From Gammaproteobacteria bacterium (GTDB taxonomy: Bacteria > Pseudomonadota > Gammaproteobacteria > Pseudomonadales > Azotimanducaceae_A), in contig PAWP01000125.1 in the NCBI GenBank assembly GCA_002714125.1, forward strand, positions 1-11,851: a stretch of DNA of 11,851 bases, written 5' to 3'. The position numbers were made by a program, and so were the translations under genes. Below are positions 1-6,863 of the stretch, one piece after another (positions within the stretch are counted from its first letter, which is position 1; each line of letters opens with the position of its first letter). The notes beneath the pieces are model-generated. The model was not told the origin of the DNA and made no database searches. It saw only the letters and a program-made list of their open reading frames with translations.

Positions 1-294
1 GATTTTCTGTTTGTCGACGATGGCTGTGCAGCGGCGCTAGGGTAAGACGAATCGTTGGCGGATCTGGTCGGCCCGGGTAGGCACGTACCGATCGATGATC
101 TGGCGCCATAGTGGATGTGGTTCGAGAAATGAAAAGAACGGCCGTACTCAAAGCGCGAACTAGGGTTCAGATCCGTGCATTTTGTTGCAACTGAGGTATT
201 GGTCCGGCCCGAGCCTGTCGTACTCATGATGAACTGGCTTGGGTCGACGTAGCCAACTGGGATTGCTTCTTGATAAATTGCACGCTGAACACCG
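1..294. other. Gene-poor left edge
   Basis: No intact gene can be supported in this stretch. The only coding-like signal is a 36-residue minus-strand frame between 37 and 147. It is flanked by stops and contains an amphipathic, charged segment (DRYVPTRADQIRQRF) that reads more like protein than random sequence, but it has no start codon and I do not recognise it. No convincing -35/-10 pair was found for the gene that starts near 300. The AT-rich TTGATAAATTG just before it may belong to its promoter. Confidence 0.4.
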
Positions 295-309
295 ATGAGA
301 ACCATTTTC

Positions 310-915
310 ATGAGCAAGACAATTATCGTCGTAGCAGGTTTGGTGTGTGGCTTTCTGATGGCAGCTGCTAGCGCTGACGAGCCAGTGCCACTGCCGGGGG
401 ATGAATTCACCGCGAAAGAAATTCTCGATGCTGAGCGCTATGGGCTCAAACTGGCCGAAGACGGTAACTTCGATGAGGCGGCCCCTTACTTGGACAAAGC
501 AGCCAAGCTGGGTCAGAAGGAGGCCCAGGCGCGTTTAGGCTTCATGTTTCTTAATGGCGAAGGCGTCAAAAAGAACGAACTCGTCGGGATATCTTGGCTG
601 GGGACGGCTGCCCGTGGCGAAAGCACGGACATGATCAAGCGCTTGTTCGACCAGGTATGGACGCGCATACCGGAAGATATGACCGGGCAACTCACGGCCT
701 ACATCGATACCTTTGAGACGGAGTACGGGGAGTCTCGCATTGAGTGCCGCAAGAGCCGCGTTGCTGGCTCCCACATCAGCACCGACGTGTGTGAATTTGG
801 GGACAAGTGGGACACACTCCGCGAAGTGGAGGAACGCCTCCTGAACCAGGCTGACATTGGCACTCGGCGCGGTGATGGCGAAATCTCGGTTGAAGGGTTT
901 ATGGGGGGGCCTTGA
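310..915 (+). CDS. Secreted Sel1-repeat protein
   Basis: This is a predicted exported protein of 201 residues. A hydrophobic N-terminus (about residues 4-20) ends in a plausible signal-peptidase site, ASA before DE (around residue 22), so the mature protein should be periplasmic or secreted. Residues 71-106 form a recognisable Sel1-like (TPR-related) repeat with the usual spacing: EAQARLGFMF, then NGEGV, then W and TAA. A less conserved helical pair (about 41-68) probably forms part of the same solenoid. Sel1 repeats mediate protein-protein contacts; no catalytic motif is visible. Two cysteines in the C-terminal half (146 and 161) could form a disulphide. An in-frame ATG at 295 would add five residues. 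I prefer 310 because a weak GAGA element lies about 9 bases upstream, but the choice is not secure. The gene appears monocistronic, and its partner is unknown. Confidence 0.8.
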   Translation: MSKTIIVVAGLVCGFLMAAASADEPVPLPGDEFTAKEILDAERYGLKLAEDGNFDEAAPYLDKAAKLGQKEAQARLGFMFLNGEGVKKNELVGISWLGTAARGESTDMIKRLFDQVWTRIPEDMTGQLTAYIDTFETEYGESRIECRKSRVAGSHISTDVCEFGDKWDTLREVEERLLNQADIGTRRGDGEISVEGFMGGP

Positions 916-929
916 TTCGTTCGAGTCAA
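912..929 (+). terminator. Weak stem-loop at the end of the Sel1 gene
   Basis: TTGATTC and GAGTCAA pair across a GTTC loop, forming a 7-bp stem with one G-U pair. The TGA stop codon of the Sel1-repeat gene lies inside the left arm. No U-tract follows, so this is at best a weak or Rho-assisted terminator, or a 3'-end stabilising hairpin. Confidence 0.25.
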
Positions 930-1340
930 TTACACGCCTAAGTCATCGAACGTCTGTGCTTAGTGGGCGTGTGAGTGCACGACATCCAAACATCCTATAG
1001 TCGGTTCAAGCACCATTAATGCATCCGTTGCCGATGTGTGTTGGTGCAAAGTTAAACTGCGGGTAGTGGGGGTGCCTAAGAGGAAACGGGACATCCACCG
1101 TCCTGACGCGTGCGGCGTCAATCGGATGGCGCATCAAGATTCTGCCGATTCCCTAGCTTTGTCACTCACTGCGCACTGATAGCGGCGCAAGCCCCCAGGC
1201 ACTGCGGTAGGGGCTCAGGTGTATGGTCGAGGGTGATGGAAGATGCCACGATGTGCCCCAAAATAGTGGCTTCCTTGTCCATGGCAAATGTTTCGATAAG
1301 CGCTTCACCTGTTACGCGTAGGGCTTCGACTAGTCGCACT
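930..1340. other. Gene-free spacer with possible decayed coding DNA
   Basis: No intact gene is supported. On the minus strand, the frame from about 1393 down to 1166 stays open for roughly 75 codons (QPNEVRLVEALRV, ETFAMDKEATILGHIVASS). It is directly downstream of the truncated enoyl-CoA hydratase stub but in a different frame. It looks protein-like, but I cannot assign it to a family. It may be the rest of a decayed catabolic gene. Bases 930-1100 show nothing recognisable. A plus-strand frame across 1110-1553 is antisense to the CoA-transferase end and is not credible. Confidence 0.4.
1104..1120. repeat. Short perfect inverted repeat
   Basis: TGACGC and GCGTCA are perfect 6-base arms around a 5-base GTGCG loop in the gene-free spacer. 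No T-run follows on either strand, so it does not look like an intrinsic terminator. It could be a protein-binding site or chance. Confidence 0.25.
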
Positions 1341-1505
1341 TCATTGGGCTGCTTGAACGCTGCAGGCACAATTTGCTGTATGCGAAGTAGTAGTCAGCAG
1401 TTCGCTCTGCAACTCAGACGATATGGCGTTCAGCTTCTCGGAACGTTGCAGTGTGACCGTTGCAATTCGCCCATCAGTCTCAACGTCGATTGTTTCCCAG
1501 CTCAC
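1341..1505 (-). pseudogene. Truncated enoyl-CoA hydratase/isomerase (N-terminal stub)
   Basis: A GTG start at 1505 opens a 54-residue frame. Its first 35 or so residues are a clear crotonase-family N-terminus: SWETIDVETDGRIATVTLQR followed by SEKLNAISSELQSEL. This is the first beta hairpin and the R-x-E-K-x-N-A-[IL] motif that starts the family's CoA-binding fold. Similarity then stops. The last 19 residues (TTTSHTANC and onward) are out of character, and a TGA ends the frame at 1341. A complete member has about 250-270 residues, with an oxyanion hole and catalytic acids in the part missing here, so this cannot be active. The GTG overlaps the TGA of the upstream fused CoA-transferase gene by four bases (GTGA), the classic arrangement for translational coupling. 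The ancestral gene was therefore very probably the next gene of that operon. An internal deletion or frameshift is inferred. Confidence 0.75.
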
Positions 1506-3871
1506 TTGAGCATACCCCGGGCGTCCATGGCATCGATCTCGGCTTCGCTATAACCCAGCACATCAGCCAGTACTTCGCGGCTGTGTTGACCGATGCACGG
1601 GGCTGGGTGTTCCACCCCGTTGGGTCTTTCGTGAAGCACGTATGGAATGCCTGTATGCCGCAGCGCGCCTACCTCGGGATGGGGCAAGGCTTCAATGAAG
1701 CCACGGGCGTTGTTGTGACCGTCCTCAACCACGTCCTCGACGGTCATCGATGGGAAGGCGGGGACGCCTCGAGATTGAAGCAAGCCCGTGACGTACCAGC
1801 GGTCATAGCCCTGGGTCCAGGCGTTAATGATGGTATCAAGGTCGTCCTCATTGGCTTTGCGGCCTGCCGCGGTCGCAAAGCGCTTATCATCCGCTAGGCC
1901 CGGGAGGACCTCTTTGAGAGCCGCCCAGTGTTCTTCGTTTAGACAGGCGATGGTGATCCAATTATCTTCGCCCATTGCCTGAAAGGCCCCATAGGGAGCA
2001 TGTTGCAGGTGCCGGTTGCCGATGCGCTCGGGTTCACCGCCGCCCAGGGCGTGAGTCATCCAACCATCGATATTAAGCGCAGCGCTTGCTTCCCATAGGG
2101 ATACATCGATCTCTTCCCCGACGCCTGACTCTTCGCGACGATGAAGTGCTGCCAACACTCCGTACACCGCTGTGATGCCTGCTGTCGGGTCTGGCATGGC
2201 GAGGCCGGTCTCCTCCGGTCCGCTGCCAGGGTATCCTGAGGCGGAGGATAGGCCGGAGAGTGGCCCTACCGCGGGGCCATATGCCATGTAATTCTTGTAC
2301 GGACCCCGCTGGCCATAACCGCTGATGTTGGCGAGGACGATCCTCGGGTTAATCTCCCGCAGTACCTCATATCCCAGCCCGAGCCGCACTAAGACGCCGG
2401 TCGCAAAGTTCTGGATCAGGATATCGGCCTGGGCGACCAGCGCTTTTACTATGTCGATGGCGCCATCCTGGCGCAGATCCAGCGCTAGGCTACGTTTGCC
2501 CTGATTCCATTGGTTGAACATGCCGGCGGTGTTGAGTGATGGCTCGATGCCCTCCGGGGCACCGCCGCCGCGGCGATAGAGATCAGGGCGCACAGAGGAT
2601 TCGATCCGCACCACATCCGCGCCAAGGTGGGCAAGGTTCATACCGCCAAACGTTCCCGCCCAGACCCAGGTCATGTCGACGACGCGTAGGCCCTCCAGTG
2701 GGCGCATAGCGTCGCCAGAGCCGCCAGCATGCTCGGGTGGAGAAAGGGTCTCGAGGTCCGCAGTATGTTCACCCGCCGCAGGCGCCGGGCGCCGGTAGGC
2801 GGCGCGGCCGTCCGCCTGCAACACTGCGGGTGATATTACCTTGATATTTCCTGCGCCGGGTTGGGAGATTGTGTGGAAGAATTCTCGATCGTTGAGATGC
2901 GCATCGACTTCCAGGTCCTGGAAGCGCATCACGGGTGCAAAGCAGATGCGGTATTCCTGGGAGGCGTGGTAGAGGTCCATGGTCTTCCACTCGCTGATGA
3001 ATTCCTGGGTCAGCGCGTGAACGACATCGCGGTTTTCTCCCCGTGATGCCATCTCGGCCATGAATTCGATTTCAGTCCATTCGGGCTGGCCCATGAAGTC
3101 CACCAGCCGGGTCCATTGATCAGGCTCCATGATCATCAGGAACACTGCACCGTCGCTGGTATCGAATATCTTCCAGGGTGCAACGGAGCGTGGATGGGTA
3201 CGTTTCACCACCCAGCCCCCATATGTGTATGCGTGGGTGCCGAATTCCAGTACGGATGAGACGTATGCCTGCACCGAGAAGTCGATGAAGTCACCAACCC
3301 CAGACCGCCGTGTGTCAAATGCAACGCCAAGAGCCGATACCGCGGCCGCTGTGCCCGCCATCATGCTGCAATGATGGCCATGCATTTTAAGTGGTGGCAG
3401 GTCCGTTTCTTCCGGGTGCGTCATTGGGCAGATTGATGCCCAGCCGCCGGCGTGGGCATAGGTGAGTTCACATGCGGCGAAGTCCGCGTAGGGGCCAACA
3501 TGTCCAAAAGGGCTAACTGCAAGGACCACCAGACGCGGGTCTGAGATGCGTATGCTGGCCGCATCCAGACCCAGTTCGCTGGCTTCGGCGCGGTTCAGCG
3601 AAATGACTAGTACGTCTGCCCAGACGAGAAGGTTCTGAAGCTGTTCTAGCCCGTCGGGCGTTTTAAGATCTGCAGTTGCGGAGCGTTTGCCAAGGTTAGT
3701 GGCAATGAACAGTCCGCTTTGGGGATTGTCTCCCTTGGTAAACGGAGGCTCATGCCGGAGCGGGTCACCACCTGGCGGCTCCAGTTTCACAACATCCGCA
3801 CCCTGATCTGCCAGGAGCCGGGCCGCCCAGGCGCCAGCAACGCTGCTCCCTACCTCAACCACATTCAACAT
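1502..3871 (-). CDS. Tandem (fused) class III CoA-transferase, CaiB/BaiF family
   Basis: This 789-residue protein is two CaiB/BaiF-type domains in one chain. Each opens with the family's nucleotide/CoA-binding N-terminus: VVEVGSSVAGAWAARLLAD then GADVVKLEPPGGDP at residues 4-37, and VVDMTWVWAGTFGGMNLAHL then GADVVRIE at 397-424. The linker is about residues 362-390. Family members move CoA between carboxylic acids through an aspartyl-CoA thioester intermediate. Domain 2 keeps the expected aspartate (Asp561 in MPDPTAG). At the equivalent place domain 1 has Ser169 (CSMMAG), so domain 1 is probably non-catalytic and the C-terminal half does the chemistry. The start ATG has a good ribosome site (AGGGGAAG about 10 bases upstream). 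The stop overlaps a broken enoyl-CoA hydratase gene, and the gene is divergent from an HSD17B4-like dehydrogenase. DMSP CoA-transferase/lyase DddD has the same two-domain plan at slightly greater length, but no other ddd gene is present, so the substrate stays open. Confidence 0.9.
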   Translation of the reverse strand: MLNVVEVGSSVAGAWAARLLADQGADVVKLEPPGGDPLRHEPPFTKGDNPQSGLFIATNLGKRSATADLKTPDGLEQLQNLLVWADVLVISLNRAEASELGLDAASIRISDPRLVVLAVSPFGHVGPYADFAACELTYAHAGGWASICPMTHPEETDLPPLKMHGHHCSMMAGTAAAVSALGVAFDTRRSGVGDFIDFSVQAYVSSVLEFGTHAYTYGGWVVKRTHPRSVAPWKIFDTSDGAVFLMIMEPDQWTRLVDFMGQPEWTEIEFMAEMASRGENRDVVHALTQEFISEWKTMDLYHASQEYRICFAPVMRFQDLEVDAHLNDREFFHTISQPGAGNIKVISPAVLQADGRAAYRRPAPAAGEHTADLETLSPPEHAGGSGDAMRPLEGLRVVDMTWVWAGTFGGMNLAHLGADVVRIESSVRPDLYRRGGGAPEGIEPSLNTAGMFNQWNQGKRSLALDLRQDGAIDIVKALVAQADILIQNFATGVLVRLGLGYEVLREINPRIVLANISGYGQRGPYKNYMAYGPAVGPLSGLSSASGYPGSGPEETGLAMPDPTAGITAVYGVLAALHRREESGVGEEIDVSLWEASAALNIDGWMTHALGGGEPERIGNRHLQHAPYGAFQAMGEDNWITIACLNEEHWAALKEVLPGLADDKRFATAAGRKANEDDLDTIINAWTQGYDRWYVTGLLQSRGVPAFPSMTVEDVVEDGHNNARGFIEALPHPEVGALRHTGIPYVLHERPNGVEHPAPCIGQHSREVLADVLGYSEAEIDAMDARGMLK

Positions 3872-3905
3872 CTTTACAACTTCCCCTAGATTTCGGGCGC
3901 CACTC

Positions 3906-3919
3906 TACCGTAGTCGGTA
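3906..3919. promoter_or_regulatory. Candidate operator in the divergent intergenic region
   Basis: TACCG-TAGT-CGGTA is an inverted repeat with 5-base arms and a 4-base spacer. It lies in the 91-base gap between the divergent CoA-transferase and dehydrogenase genes, where a single regulator could control both. The short arms make chance possible. No regulator gene is in the window and no convincing -35/-10 pair was found beside it. Confidence 0.35.
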
Positions 3920-3962
3920 TGCTCGGCTCATCCTGACAAAACGATCGAGTAAGGAGGGGCTT

Positions 3963-4886
3963 ATGGGTGGACTCACGTTTGAGGATAGGGTTGTGGTGGT
4001 TACAGGGGGGGGGAACGGCATTGGTCGGGCCTACGCCCACGAGTTTGCCAGGCGTGGCGCTAGAGTTGTGGTCAACGATCTGGGTGGCTCCGTAGATGGC
4101 GTCGGTAGCGATCGGAACTCAGCTGATGCCGTCGTTGAAGAGATCACCGCTGCCAACGGCCAGGCAGTTGCGAACTACAACTCGGTTGAAGACGGCGAGG
4201 GGGTGGTGGCGACTGCGACCGACACCTGGGGCCGAGTGGATATCGTGCTGAACAACGCCGGCATTGCCTACAGGACGCCTTTTGCTGAAATGACTCGGGC
4301 GCGCTGGGAGAACATGATGAACATTCACGTGGGTGGCAGCTATGCCTGCTCGCGTGCCGCTTGGCCACACATGGTCGCGCAGGGGTTTGGTCGGCTCCTC
4401 TTCACCTCCTCACCTTTTGGCCTCTATGCATGCGCAGGCTTCTCGCATTACAGTGCGGCGAAGGCGGGTCTGATCGGGCTCACCAAAGCGCTGGCGCTCG
4501 AAGGTGCCGAGCACGGTATTCAGGCAAATGCGGTGGCACCGTATTCAGCCAGCCGCATGACCGGCTTCACGAACGAAGAGCAGGCTACAAGTGAGATCGG
4601 TCCTCGGTATCTCGCACAACTAGCGGTGTGGCTCAGTCATGCCGATACGGCTGAGACCGGCTCGATATTCGAAGTGGGCGGAGGTTATGTGCACAAGGTG
4701 CATCTTGAATTGTCGCGGCCCGTGCATCTGCCGGGCGATGAACACACCGCTGAGGGAATTGCCGCCGGCTCAGCACAGTTCGACGATCTTGCCGGCTCCC
4801 TGCACCCCCCTTTAGGTGACTACAACACAATAGGTAGGGCCGTGTTCGGGCCGGATCTTGCACGGTTCAGGGACGTGGGTGAATAA
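3963..4886 (+). CDS. HSD17B4-type short-chain dehydrogenase (3-hydroxyacyl-CoA type)
   Basis: This is an NAD(P)-dependent classical SDR of 307 residues, predicted cytoplasmic. It most resembles the dehydrogenase domain of peroxisomal multifunctional enzyme type 2 (HSD17B4/Fox2), which oxidises (3R)-hydroxyacyl-CoA. The glycine-rich cofactor loop is TGGGNGIG (14-21). The second strand ends VVVNDLGG, where Asp39 favours NAD+. NNAG is at 97-100, Asn120 follows, and the catalytic Ser150, Tyr163 and Lys167 are all present (TSS, then YSAAK). The C-terminal AVWLSHADTAETGSIFEVGGG (220-240) is characteristic of the HSD17B4 branch, and the length matches that domain alone, without the hydratase-2 or SCP2 modules. 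An excellent ribosome site (AAGGAGGGG) sits just before the ATG. The gene is divergent from the fused CoA-transferase, which suggests shared control and a role on a CoA-bound intermediate. The exact substrate is inference. Confidence 0.88.
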   Translation: MGGLTFEDRVVVVTGGGNGIGRAYAHEFARRGARVVVNDLGGSVDGVGSDRNSADAVVEEITAANGQAVANYNSVEDGEGVVATATDTWGRVDIVLNNAGIAYRTPFAEMTRARWENMMNIHVGGSYACSRAAWPHMVAQGFGRLLFTSSPFGLYACAGFSHYSAAKAGLIGLTKALALEGAEHGIQANAVAPYSASRMTGFTNEEQATSEIGPRYLAQLAVWLSHADTAETGSIFEVGGGYVHKVHLELSRPVHLPGDEHTAEGIAAGSAQFDDLAGSLHPPLGDYNTIGRAVFGPDLARFRDVGE

Positions 4887-5224
4887 GCCGCGGGCCCCAG
4901 ATTACCGTACATGTGGACTTTCCGGATCCGCTCATTTTCGCTGACGGCACTCCGGTACTGCGTGAGGCCGATTGGCGTCGCCTCTGGAAAGAGATTGCAT
5001 GGCTCATGTTCTCTGTGCAATACGGCACGATGCCAGGAGTTCCTGAAGGGCCAGGTTGAGATCAGTCAGTGCCAGCGAAGATCCAGTCGGTGGCGGAGTT
5101 CGAGAATCCCGCGTCGCCGGGGTCACGGGCCCATGCCAGTGCTCTCGCTGGTTTGAACTTCCGAACACCGTTGACGCCAACGGACATGTCCCAGTTGTAC
5201 TTGGCGCTCTACGCTGCCGCATAG
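4883..5224 (+). pseudogene. Broken hydrolase-like remnant (esterase family N-terminus)
   Basis: One reading frame runs from 4883 to a TAG at 5222-5224, interrupted by a TGA at 5057-5059. The first part (4901 on) contains FPDPLIFADGTPVLREADW and, a few residues on, LWKEIAWLMF and QYGTMP. This matches the N-terminal pattern of alpha/beta-hydrolase esterases of the acetyl xylan/glucuronoyl esterase type (PDPL, DGTPV, then W, an acidic residue and I, and YG-x-[LMV]-P just before the hydrolase core). After the TGA the same frame continues with protein-like sequence (LNFRTPLTPTDMSQLYLAL) that I cannot place. There is no good start codon, no catalytic Ser-Asp-His region and no full length (such proteins usually exceed 350 residues), so this is a relic. 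The family assignment rests on a short motif and is moderate to low in confidence. Confidence 0.45.
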
Positions 5225-5521
5225 CGTTAAGCCTGCGCGGCAGCAAGTGGCTTACCGCTACCTTCAATTTTTACATCCTCATCGGCGCTTTCCGGATGCG
5301 CCTCGATATAGCTGTTGGCCTGCAGGTGCTGTCCGATTAACTAGCTGTCGAAAACCAGAGCTGCGGACTAGCTCAGATACCCATATAGCTCTCGAATACG
5401 GGTATATGCAAGCAGCGCGGGTGGTGATCCAGTAGTTTCTCCATAAGCGTATCAAGCCACTTCCAGGGTAACCGCTGTATCCCCGGAGAGACTCACGGCA
5501 CGGTGCTCAGGGACGCCGACG
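5225..5521. other. Gene-free stretch downstream of the broken hydrolase frame
   Basis: No intact gene is supported. A plus-strand frame ending at 5340 contains FNFYILIGAFRMRLDIAVGLQ. This faintly recalls the C-terminal helix of aminoglycoside-phosphotransferase-like proteins that often sit near acyl-CoA genes, but the match is too weak to call. On the minus strand, short open pieces (WLDTLMEKLLDHHPRC) lie downstream of the CoA-transferase stop. No clear terminator hairpin with a T-run was found. The stretch is best read as decayed DNA. Confidence 0.35.
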
Positions 5522-6724
5522 TTATTTCGCTGCCGTCACCACAATGCCTGCGCTGACCAGTTCGCGGATGTCGTCCTCGGCAAAGCCGTGCTCAGCAAGT
5601 ATCGCGACAGAATCCTGACCGATCTCTGGCGCCTTTTGGGGTTTGCGTTTGGGTGCCTCGCGTACGTTGATGGGGCTCGCAATGGTCAATGGGTACGTTG
5701 CATCGTCGCTGCCCGTCTCAATCACGATCTCCGCGGCCCGAAGTTGTGGGTCGTGGATGACTTCGCCCATGGGTTGCACAGGGCCCCAGGTCACGCCGCA
5801 TTGGTCGAACGCCTGCTGCAGTTCTGAAAGCTTGAAAGTTCCAATAGCACCCGAGAGTAACTCGACGAGTTCATTACGGTGATCGCGGATGGCCTTGAAC
5901 GACTCAAACCGGGCGTCTTCAGTCCACTCCGGGTGTCCCAACGCGTTGCAGATCTTTGGCCATTCCTTCATAGGCACCATGCTAGCTAGAACGATCCAGC
6001 GCTCATCTTTACAGCAGTAACTCGCCATGAAGGGGTCGATCCAGTCGCGCTCCTGGCGGTATTTTCCCAGGTCATTGCCGGCTATAACCCCTTGCAGCGC
6101 CATCCCGTTGGCCCAGGTACCGGTTGCGGCAAGTGACGTCGAGACATAGCAGCCTGCGCCCGTGCGCTCGCGCCGGTACAGCCCAGTCATAATGCTGCCA
6201 AACATTGAGACTGCCGTGGAATGATCGCCCATCCCTGGTGCTGATTGCAGAGGCCGCTGACCAGGATCGCGCACAAACTCCATCAGGCCGGAGCGAGCCC
6301 ACCATGCAGTGATATCAAAAGCGCGCTTCTCCACGTCCGGGCCTTCGAGCCCGTAGCCACTGATGTGCGCATATACGAGGCGAGGATTGATGGTCTTCAC
6401 ACGTTCGTACTCAAGCTGATATCGCTTCAGTTGTTTCGGCAAAAAGTTTGTAGTCAGTACGTCGGCTGACATCAGCAATTTGTGCAGAACGAGTTGTCCG
6501 GCATCCTTGGTCAGGTCGATAGCAAGGGAACGCTTGTTGCGTGAGGTCAACAGCCAGTGGTAAGGCACTGGATACCTGCCGACCAGCGTTCGGTAAGTGT
6601 CACCAGACGGAGGCTCTATCTTGATCACGTTAGCGCCAAAGTCGCCCAGAATGGTGGCGGCGCCGGGCCCGGCTAGGAAGGTGGCGGCGTCGATGACGGT
6701 CAGGTCGTCAAGCAGGTATTCCAT
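5522..6724 (-). CDS. Class III CoA-transferase, CaiB/BaiF family (single domain)
   Basis: This is a 400-residue cytoplasmic CoA-transferase of normal family length. The N-terminus has the signature LTVIDAATFLAGPGAATILG followed by GANVIKIEPPSGD (8-42). RNKRSLAIDLTKDAG (62-76) and NPRLVYAHISGYG (113-125) are further hallmarks. Asp167 in GMGDHSTA is the expected nucleophile that carries the acyl/CoA intermediate, so the enzyme should be active. In this family it transfers CoA between acids, often from succinyl-CoA or acetyl-CoA; the acid used here cannot be told. A GTG at 6745 in the same frame would add seven residues. I chose the ATG at 6724 because AAAGGA lies about 9 bases before it. The gene is divergent from the PQQ dehydrogenase with 139 bases between starts, consistent with joint control. 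It is only distantly similar to either half of the fused CoA-transferase at 1502-3871, so a recent duplication is unlikely. Confidence 0.9.
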   Translation of the reverse strand: MEYLLDDLTVIDAATFLAGPGAATILGDFGANVIKIEPPSGDTYRTLVGRYPVPYHWLLTSRNKRSLAIDLTKDAGQLVLHKLLMSADVLTTNFLPKQLKRYQLEYERVKTINPRLVYAHISGYGLEGPDVEKRAFDITAWWARSGLMEFVRDPGQRPLQSAPGMGDHSTAVSMFGSIMTGLYRRERTGAGCYVSTSLAATGTWANGMALQGVIAGNDLGKYRQERDWIDPFMASYCCKDERWIVLASMVPMKEWPKICNALGHPEWTEDARFESFKAIRDHRNELVELLSGAIGTFKLSELQQAFDQCGVTWGPVQPMGEVIHDPQLRAAEIVIETGSDDATYPLTIASPINVREAPKRKPQKAPEIGQDSVAILAEHGFAEDDIRELVSAGIVVTAAK

Positions 6725-6804
6725 CGGAACGGGTCCTTTTCTCACGTGCTATACAGGTCGGCGAGCGCCAAGCGTACCACCGACACGAGCCCACCCCGTC
6801 AGCC

Positions 6805-6833
6805 TTGACTTTGCGTCGACGCTAGCAGAGATT
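6805..6833 (+). promoter_or_regulatory. Candidate sigma70-type promoter for the PQQ dehydrogenase
   Basis: TTGACT (6805-6810) matches a -35 box well. After a 17-base spacer comes GAGATT (6828-6833), a poor -10 match. The spacer contains the palindrome CGTCGACG. Transcription would start about 25 bases before the ATG at 6864. The good -35 with a weak -10 would fit an activator-dependent promoter, but this is inference. Confidence 0.35.
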
Positions 6834-6863
6834 GCGGTCATAACAAGGACGGGGAGAGGCATC

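Noticed and set aside
1110..1897. Two overlapping plus-strand frames (1110-1553 and 1460-1897)
   Set aside because: They are antisense shadows of the CoA-transferase end and hydratase stub, with no domain-like sequence and no ribosome site.
1502..3871. Identification as DddD (DMSP CoA-transferase/lyase)
   Set aside because: The two-domain plan fits, but no transporter, dddB, dddC or dddR is nearby, and I cannot see DddD-specific residues. It is kept only as an alternative.
5225..5340. Aminoglycoside-phosphotransferase-like C-terminal relic
   Set aside because: The similarity rests on one short FY...FRM...G pattern with a gap, which is too weak to annotate.
6597..6863. 89-codon N-terminal extension of the PQQ dehydrogenase frame
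   Set aside because: It runs antisense through the start of the CoA-transferase gene. The ATG at 6864 has a strong ribosome site and is followed directly by a signal/anchor segment.
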